Positions 43,591 to 51,610 of a stretch of DNA of 64,000 bases are shown here, in pieces (position 1 is the stretch's first letter; each line of letters opens with the position of its first letter). The DNA is taken from positions 62,001 to 126,000 of the forward strand of contig DATAUD010000104.1 in NCBI GenBank assembly GCA_036268455.1. Direction: 5' to 3'. The stretch is from DATAUD01 sp036268455 (lineage in GTDB: Bacteria > Verrucomicrobiota > Verrucomicrobiia > Limisphaerales > Palsa-1400). The translations under genes were made by a program, and so were the position numbers. The notes below the pieces were generated by a model. The model was not told where the DNA came from and searched no databases. It saw nothing but the letters and a program-made list of their open reading frames with translations.

Positions 43591-43989
43591 TTAGTGCTGG
43601 CCGCACCAAGCAGTGATTTTATCCGTAAGCTGCTGGATGGAAACCGGTTTCACAAAATAATCGCTCACTCCCAACTCACGCGCCGTCGCAATGTCCCGAG
43701 GATCGTCCGAACCGGATAAAATAACAATTTCCAACGGACCCTTGATGTCCTGTTCCTTAATCCACTTGAGCACCTCAAAACCGTTCAGAACCGGAATCTT
43801 CAAATCCAGAAAAATCAAGTGCGGCTGCCCTTGATGCTCCTTAAGGTAGGAAGTCACCGCCCCTCCGTCCCAGAAATGAACAAAATCGCACGGAATAGCC
43901 ACCTTCTTCATCGCCCGCCGAAAGAAGAACGCGTCATCCTCGGAATCTTCGACCAGCAGAACATTCGGCTGTTGCGGGGACTCACTCAT
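43591..43989 (-). CDS. Single-domain response regulator (Rcp1-like receiver)
   Basis: A 132-residue stand-alone receiver domain. Acidic pocket VLLVEDSEDDAFFFRRAM; phospho-acceptor Asp in HLIFLDLKIPVLNGFEVLKW; the switch Ser in VILSGSDDPRD; and the conserved Lys in DYFVKPVSIQQL. There is no output domain, so it acts through protein contact, as in Rcp1/CheY-type proteins. No histidine kinase is adjacent. ATG 43989 follows the FAH-family gene by 12 bp on the same strand, so the two are probably co-transcribed. Confidence 0.93.
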   Translation of the reverse strand: MSESPQQPNVLLVEDSEDDAFFFRRAMKKVAIPCDFVHFWDGGAVTSYLKEHQGQPHLIFLDLKIPVLNGFEVLKWIKEQDIKGPLEIVILSGSDDPRDIATARELGVSDYFVKPVSIQQLTDKITAWCGQH

Positions 43990-44001
43990 TTTTCATCTTG
44001 C

Positions 44002-44757
44002 TTATTTGACAGTGTTCACCAAAGGCGCCAGCCCCTGTATCCGCACTTCGAGCCGGTCGCCCGATTGAATGGGACCGACCCCGCTGGGCGTCCCGGTAAC
44101 GATCACGTCGCCGGGCAGCAAAGTCATATTGGTCGAAATGAAACTGACCAGTTCCGAGCAATTGAAAATAAGCTGGCTCGTGTTGGAATTTTGCCGAAGC
44201 TGGCCGTTTTGAAAAAGCTGAATCGTCAAATCCGCCGGGTCCGCCTTCGTCTCCACATACGGTCCCAGCGGCGTGAACGTATCGAACGACTTCGCCCGCG
44301 CCCATTGGCTCTCCGCGTTCTGGATCGTCCGGTCGCTGACGTCCTGCGCCGCCGTGTAGCCAAAAATATACCGCGTCGCCGCCGTCGCCGTCACATTGCG
44401 CACCCGTCGGCCGATCACAATGGCCAATTCCGCCTCGAAATCCGTGCGATGATGGGGAAACGGTATTTCAATTTTCGCCCCGTCAGGTATCAGCGACGTG
44501 GGCGCCTTGAACCAAAACAGCGGCTCCTTCGGGAGTGGTTTGCCCGATTCACGGGCATGGTCCGCGTAATTCAGCCCGATAGCGATTACTTTGGAGGGGG
44601 CCACCGGAGTCAACAACTTCAAACCCTTGGCCGAAATCGCCTTCTTATCAAAAGACGGAGATCCAAAAACATCCCCGCGCAAGCGAAACAACTCGCCATC
44701 CACCACCTTTGCGTGAAAAATTTCGTCACCCTTTTGAAACCGGCCAATGGCTGCCAT
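44002..44757 (-). CDS. Fumarylacetoacetate hydrolase family protein
   Basis: A 251-residue FAH-family enzyme (YcgM/HpcE/acylpyruvase group). The family signature KVIAIGLNYADHARESGKPLP, metal-binding Glu in DFEAELAIVIGRR, GYTAAQDVSDRTIQN, and the C-terminal LLPGDVIVTGTPSGVGPIQSGD are all present. Members cleave or isomerise 2,4-diketo or acylpyruvate compounds, often in aromatic degradation or as oxaloacetate tautomerases; the exact substrate is open. ATG 44757 (MAAIGRFQKGDE) is chosen; the long upstream reading is antisense to the phosphohexomutase gene. Divergent from that gene by 105 bp. Confidence 0.92.
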   Translation of the reverse strand: MAAIGRFQKGDEIFHAKVVDGELFRLRGDVFGSPSFDKKAISAKGLKLLTPVAPSKVIAIGLNYADHARESGKPLPKEPLFWFKAPTSLIPDGAKIEIPFPHHRTDFEAELAIVIGRRVRNVTATAATRYIFGYTAAQDVSDRTIQNAESQWARAKSFDTFTPLGPYVETKADPADLTIQLFQNGQLRQNSNTSQLIFNCSELVSFISTNMTLLPGDVIVTGTPSGVGPIQSGDRLEVRIQGLAPLVNTVK

Positions 44758-44862
44758 AAGGCAATATAAGTAACCATTCAGCCCGCCCCGCGCAAGGCAA
44801 ACGTTCCATTTCGCCGCGACCGAATATTGACTTTCCACCGGAAATTCCGAGACTCCACTCAG

Positions 44863-46266
44863 ATGAACATCAAATTTGGCACCGATGGCTGGCGCGCCGT
44901 GATTGCGGAAGACTTCACCTTCACGAATCTCGACCGCGCCGCCCAGGCCACCGCCGATTTTTGGAATTCCCAACCCGTCCCCGGCGCCGCAAAAAGCGCC
45001 ATAGTCGGGTACGACCGCCGTTTTCTTTCCGATCAATTTGCCCAGCGCGCCGCGCAGGTCCTTGCCGGCAACGGCTTTTCCGTCGTGCTCTCGAACTGCC
45101 CGGTCCCCACACCCTCCGTCTCCTTCGCTGTCAAAAAACGCGCGGCAACCGGCGGCGTCATGATCACCGCAAGCCACAATCCCCCCATTTTCAACGGCTA
45201 CAAATTGAAAGCCTGGTACGGAGGGTCAGCCGAGTCCTCTCTCTGCCAGGAAGTCGAAAAACGGATCGATCAAAACCCCGTTCGCGCGGCTGCTGAAAAA
45301 GAGGCCGGCATTGCCTTGGAAGATTTGCGGCCGGCGCATTTCAAGGCCATCAAAAACCTGGTCGATTTCAAGCTCATTTCGAAATCGAAATTGCGGTTCG
45401 CCCATGAAGCGCTCTTCGGCGTAGGCGCGGGTTGCTTCGACGATTTGTTGCGCAACACAACCTGCCGCGTGACGACTCTCAACGGCGCGCACGATCCCAA
45501 TTTCGGCGGAATCAACCCGGAGCCAATCGCTCTCAACTACGCCCGCAGCGCCGCCTTTTTGAAAAAGCATCCGCACGACATCTGCCTCGTCACCGATGGC
45601 GACGCCGACCGCGTTGGCGGCATGGACGGCCGCGGCAACCCCCTCACGACTCACCAAATTATCTGCCTGCTGCTGCACCATTTCGTTGTCAACCGCAAGG
45701 CGTCCGGGCGCGTGATCAAAGCGCTCACGACGACTTCCATGGTCGATAAAATGTGCGCGCACTACGGCCTGGAACTGGTGGAGACGGGCGTCGGCTTCAA
45801 ATATATCTGCGCCGAAATGCTCAAAGGCAACGTGATGCTCGGTTTCGAGGAAAGCGGCGGCATCGGCTTCCCGGATTTGATGCCCGAACGCGACGGAATT
45901 GCTTCCGGCATGATGCTGCTGGAATTGCTGGCGACCGAGCGGGTCTCAGTCAATCAATTGTTGCGCCGCCTGGAAAAAATGTTTGGGCCGCACCACTACG
46001 CCCGACTGGACGCGCACTTCCCCCTCGAAAAAAGGGCGGCATTGATGGAATATTGCAAAACAAATCCGCCGCCAAAACTGGCCGGCTCGAAGCTGGCGCA
46101 GGTGAAATCTTTTGACGGCGTCAAATTCATTGCGAATGATGGAACATGGCTGATGCTCCGCGGCTCCGGCACCGAGCCGATCTTGCGCATCTACGCCGAG
46201 GGCCGATCCGATGCCGTCGCGCAAAAATTGATCCGCGACGGCGTGGGCATTACAAAAAAAGTGTGA
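44863..46266 (+). CDS. Phosphohexomutase (phosphoglucomutase/phosphomannomutase family)
   Basis: A 467-residue alpha-D-phosphohexomutase shifting phosphate between C6 and C1 of a hexose phosphate. Four domain motifs in order: FGTDGWRA at the start; the phosphoserine loop VMITASHNPPIFNGYK near 100; the metal-binding DGDADRVGG near 245; sugar-binding GFEESGGIGF near 330; and phosphate-binding RGSGTEPILRIYAEGR near the C-terminus. ATG 44863 begins at the substrate-binding start; the upstream 12 residues are not family-like. It heads a compact plus-strand operon (gaps 6, 43, 9, -4 and 5 bp). It could feed sugar nucleotide synthesis for cell-surface glycans. Confidence 0.95.
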   Translation: MNIKFGTDGWRAVIAEDFTFTNLDRAAQATADFWNSQPVPGAAKSAIVGYDRRFLSDQFAQRAAQVLAGNGFSVVLSNCPVPTPSVSFAVKKRAATGGVMITASHNPPIFNGYKLKAWYGGSAESSLCQEVEKRIDQNPVRAAAEKEAGIALEDLRPAHFKAIKNLVDFKLISKSKLRFAHEALFGVGAGCFDDLLRNTTCRVTTLNGAHDPNFGGINPEPIALNYARSAAFLKKHPHDICLVTDGDADRVGGMDGRGNPLTTHQIICLLLHHFVVNRKASGRVIKALTTTSMVDKMCAHYGLELVETGVGFKYICAEMLKGNVMLGFEESGGIGFPDLMPERDGIASGMMLLELLATERVSVNQLLRRLEKMFGPHHYARLDAHFPLEKRAALMEYCKTNPPPKLAGSKLAQVKSFDGVKFIANDGTWLMLRGSGTEPILRIYAEGRSDAVAQKLIRDGVGITKKV

Positions 46267-46272
46267 TAGACA

Positions 46273-46779
46273 ATGAAACAGGACTTCCAGCAATTGCTCG
46301 AAACCGCGCAGCCCGCGTCGCTGGGACCGGAAGCCCGGCCAGGCCGAAAATCCATCGACGAACTGGACCATCTGCTTTCCAAAAATCCCGATTCAATCCG
46401 CGCGCTGGTTTTCCTCTGGCACGACCACTTGGATGAAGCGCACGACCTCGCGCAAAAGATCAACGATTCAGACGGCAGTTTCATTCATGCGATCATGCAC
46501 CGGCGCGAGCCGGATTATGGTAACGCGAAGTATTGGTTTCACCGCGTTGGCCGGCATGCCGGCTATCCCGAAATCGCGCGGCGCTCCAGGGAACTTCCTT
46601 TGTCCGAAAGTGAAACCGAACTGCTGCAAAGAATCTGTCCAAAGCAGGAATGGGACCCGTTCGCTTTTGTCGATGCCGTCCAAAACGCGCGCGCGAAAGA
46701 ACCGGAGACGACCGCATTTTTGCAACGGCTGCAAAAAGTGGAATTCTCCTCGTTACTCGATCATCTGACCTCCGGATAA
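46273..46779 (+). CDS. Conserved-looking protein of unknown function
   Basis: A 168-residue soluble protein with no signal peptide or membrane segment. Distinctive blocks are FLWHDHLDEAHDLAQKI and FIHAIMHRREPDYGNAKYWFHRVGRH (residues ~48-100), rich in His, Asp and aromatic residues, which suggests a folded, perhaps metal-binding, all-helical domain. No family assigned. It starts 6 bp after the phosphohexomutase gene and is presumably co-translated with it. Confidence 0.7.
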   Translation: MKQDFQQLLETAQPASLGPEARPGRKSIDELDHLLSKNPDSIRALVFLWHDHLDEAHDLAQKINDSDGSFIHAIMHRREPDYGNAKYWFHRVGRHAGYPEIARRSRELPLSESETELLQRICPKQEWDPFAFVDAVQNARAKEPETTAFLQRLQKVEFSSLLDHLTSG

Positions 46780-46822
46780 TTGCCCGTTGCTCTCCTCGAC
46801 ATTGGGATTACGCTGTTTACAG

Positions 46823-47290
46823 ATGGCACTCGTGCGAATATTGGTCGATGGCTACAGCCTCCTGCATAATTGGCCGGAGTTGGCTCCGGGCAAGCCGCGT
46901 CATTCCGAGGATGCGCGCGCGGAATTGATCCATATTCTCACGCTCTATCAGGATGCAAGCGGCACGCCCATTACGATCGTTTTCGACGGCGCGGGCAAAA
47001 CCCCCGCAACAGCCTACCCTTCCAAACCCAACGTTGAAATCCTCTACTCCCGCGCGGGCCAAACTGCCGATCAAATTATCGAGCGCGTCACCGTCCGCAT
47101 GCAGCCGTACGGAGAAGTTCTCGCCGTCACCGATGATTACGCTGAACGCGACACAGTTGCCTATCACGGCGGTCTTGCCACCAGTTGCGCGAATTTCATC
47201 GAAACCGTGGAACGCGCATTGCAAGACCAGGAACGCGACATCGTGCGTCACAATCGCAAACAGCGCTCTGGCTTCAAAGCCCCGCGCTAA
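46823..47290 (+). CDS. YacP-like NYN (PIN-fold) ribonuclease domain protein
   Basis: A 155-residue NYN-domain protein of the YacP (Rae1-like) group. Conserved acidic positions are visible in VRILVDGYSLLHNWPEL, ITIVFDGAGKTP, YSRAGQTADQIIERV and LAVTDDYAERDTVAYHGG, consistent with a PIN-like metal-dependent nuclease site. In Bacillus subtilis the relative Rae1 cleaves mRNA on the ribosome. ATG 46823 (MALVRILVDGY) is preferred over a TTG-type start at 46787. Third gene of the phosphohexomutase-led operon. Confidence 0.88.
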   Translation: MALVRILVDGYSLLHNWPELAPGKPRHSEDARAELIHILTLYQDASGTPITIVFDGAGKTPATAYPSKPNVEILYSRAGQTADQIIERVTVRMQPYGEVLAVTDDYAERDTVAYHGGLATSCANFIETVERALQDQERDIVRHNRKQRSGFKAPR

Positions 47291-47299
47291 CTTGACCCC

Positions 47300-48517
47300 A
47301 TGAATAAATTTACCAAAGCCATGTCCACTGCCGGTTTCACCGCGGGAATATTGTTCGCGGCGATTCTCTGTCCGGCAGACAACGCGCCCGCGCGGATGGA
47401 AAATCGATTTCTGTTTGTGGTGGAGACATCCTCCGCCATGCGGTCGCGCACCAACGGCGTTAACGAGGCGGTCCTCGGCCTTCTCAAATCCAACATCCAC
47501 GGCGAATTGAGGAAGGGAGACACCCTCGGTCTTTGGACTTACAACGAACGTCTCCACGACGATTTTCCGAGGCAAGTATGGTCGAAGCAAAACAAGGATT
47601 CGATTATCTCGGACGTGGAACGTTACCTGGATCACGAGCATTACGAAAAGCGCGCCCACCTCGAAAAAGTGCTGTCGGCGGTCGGCCAGGTTCTGCACTC
47701 GTCTGAACGGCTCACGATCATTTTTGTGTATGAGGGCAGCCAATTAATACGGGGAACCCAGTTTGACGATGACATCAACGGCCTGCAAAAGGAGAATCTC
47801 AAGAAGTTTCGCTCCGCGCATCTGCCGATGGTCACGGTTCTCGTGGCCCGTCGGGGAGAGGTTTACGATTACACCATTAATTATCCGGCTGAGGTGAGAA
47901 TCCCGCACACCGCGTTCCCGGAACCGGTAGCGCCAACAAATGCGCCGCCCACCAACGCCATTGCCGCGTCGGCTACTCCGGTCGCGCCGAAACCGCACCG
48001 CAGAATCGAAATCGTCATGGTCGGCACCAATCGCCCCGAAACGGCGCTCGCGTCGAATTCCGCGCCGTCGGTGCCGAGCAACATTGTCGTGAGTGCGACC
48101 CCACCGGCGGCCACGCCCAGCAATACCACCGCCGTCGCGACACCAGAGCCGCAACCACCTCCGGCTGAGCCGGTCGTCGCCCCTCCTGTTGTGGCAGCGC
48201 CCGTCGTCAGCAATTCTGCGACGGCGGTCACAACGCCAGAACCGACGCCACAGCAAAAACCCGCCGAGATCGCAACAACACAACCGGCGTCAAACCCACC
48301 TTCCCCATCTGCCGAACCAAAAATTGTGCCGGAATCGACTCCGGCTCCCGCCCCATTGCCCGCCCCCGCTGCCTCGACCGGCCAGCAAATCTCCCTCTTC
48401 GTCATCGCTATTTCGTTACTGACGATCGCGGTGGTATTGGTTGTAATGCTAATCCGTCGTTCGCGCGGCAACTCGCGGGCGAGTTTGATCTCGCAGTCGA
48501 TTGATCGCGGCCAGTGA
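47300..48517 (+). CDS. VWA-like envelope protein with Pro/Ala-rich linker and C-terminal anchor
   Basis: A 405-residue exported protein. A signal-like N-terminus (FTAGILFAAILCPADNAPA) is followed by a von Willebrand A-like domain at ~35-190: FLFVVETSSAMRSRTNGVN, DTLGLWTYNERLH, and LTIIFVYEGSQL. The metal-site motif is E-T-S-S-A instead of the usual D-x-S-x-S, so metal binding may be weak. Residues ~195-360 are a long Pro/Ala/Thr-rich linker, and one transmembrane helix lies near 367-390 (ISLFVIAISLLTIAVVLVVML) with a short basic tail. Probably a periplasmic sensor or scaffold tethered to the inner membrane. Its stop overlaps the hisC GTG. Confidence 0.75.
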   Translation: MNKFTKAMSTAGFTAGILFAAILCPADNAPARMENRFLFVVETSSAMRSRTNGVNEAVLGLLKSNIHGELRKGDTLGLWTYNERLHDDFPRQVWSKQNKDSIISDVERYLDHEHYEKRAHLEKVLSAVGQVLHSSERLTIIFVYEGSQLIRGTQFDDDINGLQKENLKKFRSAHLPMVTVLVARRGEVYDYTINYPAEVRIPHTAFPEPVAPTNAPPTNAIAASATPVAPKPHRRIEIVMVGTNRPETALASNSAPSVPSNIVVSATPPAATPSNTTAVATPEPQPPPAEPVVAPPVVAAPVVSNSATAVTTPEPTPQQKPAEIATTQPASNPPSPSAEPKIVPESTPAPAPLPAPAASTGQQISLFVIAISLLTIAVVLVVMLIRRSRGNSRASLISQSIDRGQ

Positions 48518-49623
48518 TTCGATTCCGCATGACTCCCGGCAAACGCAAATCCCTCATTCGCCCGCTCGTGCGCGCTTTGGACCCTTACGTTCCTGGCGAG
48601 CAGCCGAAAATTCCGGGCCTCATCAAACTCAACACCAACGAGAATCCCTATCCGCCATCGCCAAAGGTCCTCGCCGCGATCAAGGCGGCTGTCGATGGCC
48701 GGTTGCGGCTCTATCCGAATCCCACCGCCGACGCCCTGCGCGCCAGATTGGCGGAGCTTCACGATTGCGAACCAGGCAATATTATCGTCGGCAACGGCTC
48801 CGACGAATTGCTCGCGCTGGCCACGCGCGCATTTGTGGAACCGGGTGAATCCGTGCAGTTCTTCCATCCGAGCTATTCTCTCTACAGCGTGCTCGCGGCG
48901 ATCCACGGCGCGCGCGTCAATGCCGTTCCGCTGGCGAAGGAATTTGGCCTTCCAACCACGGCTGATCTTCGGAGGAGCGGAGCGTGGGATTTTTCCGCCC
49001 CGCTGACATTCGTCACCACTCCCAACGCTCCCAGCGGGCGCGGTTACAGCGTCGCCGAACTGGAGGAACTGTGCCGCGCGCAAGACGGTGTGGTGATACT
49101 GGACGAGGCGTATGTTGATTTTGCGCGGGAGAATGCGATGGCGCTCGCCTTGAAATATCCGCATGTGATTGTCAGCCGCACCTTCTCGAAGGCCTATTCG
49201 CTTTGTTTTCAGCGGGTCGGCTATTTCGTTGGCGACGCCGGATTGATGGGTGCGCTTCACAAAATCCGCGACAGCTACAACGTCAACGGGCTTGGCCAGA
49301 TCGCCGCCCTCGCGACGCTCGCAAACCTTCCGTATTACAGGAAAAATTTTCAACGCATTATCGCCACACGCGAGCGACTGTCCAAAGAACTGGGGGCGCT
49401 TGGCTTCGCGGTTTTGCCGAGCCAAAGTAATTTCATTTTCGCGCGTCCGCCGAAATATTCCGCCAAGGAGTGGCTCGAGAAACTCCGGGCCAACCGGATT
49501 CTCGTGCGATGGTTCGGCGCGCCCGAAACCCGGGAATTCCTGAGAATTACCATTGGAACCGATGCGGAGGCCGATGCATTGCTGAAAGCCGTCCGGAAAA
49601 TCATGAACCAACGGGCAAAGTGA
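48514..49623 (+). CDS. hisC: Histidinol-phosphate aminotransferase
   Basis: A 369-residue fold-type I PLP aminotransferase converting imidazole-acetol phosphate and glutamate to histidinol phosphate. Blocks: IKLNTNENPYPPSPKV; LYPNPTADALRARLAELH; VGNGSDELLALATRAF; FVTTPNAPSGRGYSV; VVILDEAYVDFA; and the PLP Lys in VSRTFSKAYSLCFQRVGY. The C-terminal domain contains Arg in EFLRITIGTDAEADAL. GTG 48514 overlaps the previous stop (GTGA); ATG 48529 is an alternative. Other his genes are not nearby, and neighbours in this operon are unrelated. Confidence 0.94.
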   Translation: MIRFRMTPGKRKSLIRPLVRALDPYVPGEQPKIPGLIKLNTNENPYPPSPKVLAAIKAAVDGRLRLYPNPTADALRARLAELHDCEPGNIIVGNGSDELLALATRAFVEPGESVQFFHPSYSLYSVLAAIHGARVNAVPLAKEFGLPTTADLRRSGAWDFSAPLTFVTTPNAPSGRGYSVAELEELCRAQDGVVILDEAYVDFARENAMALALKYPHVIVSRTFSKAYSLCFQRVGYFVGDAGLMGALHKIRDSYNVNGLGQIAALATLANLPYYRKNFQRIIATRERLSKELGALGFAVLPSQSNFIFARPPKYSAKEWLEKLRANRILVRWFGAPETREFLRITIGTDAEADALLKAVRKIMNQRAK

Positions 49624-49628
49624 ACTTC

Positions 49629-51539
49629 ATGGGTCAAAGGGTTTACCAGATCGTTTTCTTGATGTTGGTTGGCATTTGCGCGTCGAGTCGCGCCGCAACG
49701 GCGCCGGGGAATGATTTCAACGCAAACGCCGAAACCGCCGCGGGCGTCTTGCAAAGCTGGTATAACGAACAGGGTTTATGGACAACCGCGGGATGGTGGA
49801 ACGCGGCGAATTGTGTCGAAGCCCTGGAAGATGTCATCGCCGCCGACAACGGGCGAAACTACGTGGATATTTTGGGAGAAACGTTTGATCTCAACTCCGG
49901 CTCGAATTTCTTAAACCCCTATTATGACGACGAAGGCTGGTGGGCGCTGGCCTGGATTCGCGCATATGATTTAACCGGCCAGGAACGCTTCTTGAAAATG
50001 GCGCGCCTCATTTTCACGGACATGACGGGCGGATGGAACGATCATTGCCGCGGCGGGATCTGGTGGAAGAAAGATACCCACTACATGAACGCCATCGCCA
50101 ATGAGCTTTTCCTCTCGGTCGCCGTCCGCCTGCACCAACGCGCGCCGGGCGACGCCGGCCCAGGCTCGGACCTCGACTGGGCTTTGCGGGAATGGACGTG
50201 GTTCAAGCAGAGCGGCATGATTAATTCGGAGAATTTGGTCAATGACGGCCTCGACCGGCATTGCGAAAACAATGGCCGCACAACCTGGACTTACAATCAG
50301 GGAGTGATTCTCGGCGGCCTGACGGATCTTTTCAAAAGCACCGGCGATACCAATTACCTCAACCAAGCCATCACAATCGCTGATGCCGCCATTCGCGCGC
50401 TCGTGAGCAGCGACGGCGTTCTGATGGAACCATGCGAAACCGACAACTGCCACGGCGGCGATGTTCCGCAGTTCAAAGGGATTTTTATCCGCAATCTCGC
50501 CTATCTCTACGATGCGACCCACAAACCGGAGTATTCTAATTTTCTTGTCCGAAACGCGCACTCCGTCTGGGTCAATGATCGCGATGACGAGAGTCATTTG
50601 GGCCTGAAGTGGACAGGCCCGTTCGATAAGGAGGATGCCGCGCGCCAAAGTTCGGCGATGTTTGCCCTCAGCGCGGTCGCTGAACCGATGACTCAGCATT
50701 TGCCGTTCGCAAAGGGCGCGGGTAGCGCGGCGTTCAATCATTCGGTTGGAGCGGCAGTCGGAACCCTCGCGTGGACGTGCAATGCCGCCAACGCGCCGCG
50801 ACCCGGATTCATGCTCTCCGGACCGTACATTGAATGTTTGCCAACGGGGACTCACGTCGCGCATTTCCGAATGGCTGTGGATTCCACGGGCAACACCCTC
50901 CAACCTTTGGCTCGCCTCGACGTGAAAAACGCTCACAGCGGAGCCGTAATGTCCGGCAAAGATGTCACTTGGAATTCCTTCGCCATCGCCAATAAGACGC
51001 AGGATTTTCAACTCGTTTTTACCAACGCCGGCGCCGCGGAACCTCTTGAATTCCGCGTCTATTGGAATGCCATCCCAAACGCCCCCGCTTTGACTCTGTC
51101 AGACGTGACAGTGGACGGCGGGCTTAATTGGACGGCTGCCAACCTTGCGCATGAGATTGGACGGTTGGACGGCCATAACGGCTGGGAGGCGGACCCCGCG
51201 CGCGATCACGCCTCCGGCTTTCTCGCGAGCGGAGCGGAAAAGGCGGAATTGCCCGCTGGAGAATGTTCCGCCACATTCGAGTTGAAGGTGGACAACTTTA
51301 ATTGGGACCAGTCCGTCGTCGCCACAATCTCCGCCGTCGAATCCGATGGCGTAAAAGTCGTCGCCTCAAAAAATTTGCGCCGAAGTGATTTTCCAAACGT
51401 CCTTTACCAGTCTTTTACGCTCGGTTTTAAAGCCGCCGCCGGCAAACGTTATGGGTTCCGGACTTTCTGGCATTACGCGCCCAACGCCCCGCGCTTAACG
51501 CAACGAAGCCTAGTCGTCTTGTCCACACAATCGTTTTAA
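49629..51539 (+). CDS. Secreted GH76-like glycoside hydrolase with duplicated C-terminal sandwich domains
   Basis: A 636-residue exported protein. Signal peptide: IVFLMLVGICASSRA. Residues ~25-385 form an (alpha/alpha)6-barrel of the GH76 alpha-1,6-mannanase type: NPYYDDEGWWALAWIRAYD carries the paired Asp expected as catalytic residues, followed by GGIWWKKDTHYMNAIANELF and WTYNQGVILGGLTDLF. The C-terminal ~245 residues contain two related beta-sandwich repeats, each ending in a similar block (FRVYWNAIPNAPALTLSDV and FRTFWHYAPNAPRLTQRSL). It would act on mannan-like polysaccharides outside the cell. ATG 49629 is the right start; the longer reading crosses hisC. Last gene of the operon. Confidence 0.87.
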   Translation: MGQRVYQIVFLMLVGICASSRAATAPGNDFNANAETAAGVLQSWYNEQGLWTTAGWWNAANCVEALEDVIAADNGRNYVDILGETFDLNSGSNFLNPYYDDEGWWALAWIRAYDLTGQERFLKMARLIFTDMTGGWNDHCRGGIWWKKDTHYMNAIANELFLSVAVRLHQRAPGDAGPGSDLDWALREWTWFKQSGMINSENLVNDGLDRHCENNGRTTWTYNQGVILGGLTDLFKSTGDTNYLNQAITIADAAIRALVSSDGVLMEPCETDNCHGGDVPQFKGIFIRNLAYLYDATHKPEYSNFLVRNAHSVWVNDRDDESHLGLKWTGPFDKEDAARQSSAMFALSAVAEPMTQHLPFAKGAGSAAFNHSVGAAVGTLAWTCNAANAPRPGFMLSGPYIECLPTGTHVAHFRMAVDSTGNTLQPLARLDVKNAHSGAVMSGKDVTWNSFAIANKTQDFQLVFTNAGAAEPLEFRVYWNAIPNAPALTLSDVTVDGGLNWTAANLAHEIGRLDGHNGWEADPARDHASGFLASGAEKAELPAGECSATFELKVDNFNWDQSVVATISAVESDGVKVVASKNLRRSDFPNVLYQSFTLGFKAAAGKRYGFRTFWHYAPNAPRLTQRSLVVLSTQSF

Positions 51540-51610
51540 TTCTCTTGTTTTTACCGCGATGCCGGTGCTACAAAACGCGGCCAATACTGCCACTACTATG
51601 CGAATCTTAA

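Noticed and set aside
47881..49611. 576-residue minus-strand open frame
   Set aside because: Runs opposite to the VWA-like gene linker and hisC; composition mirrors the Pro/Ala-rich linker and no family pattern is present.
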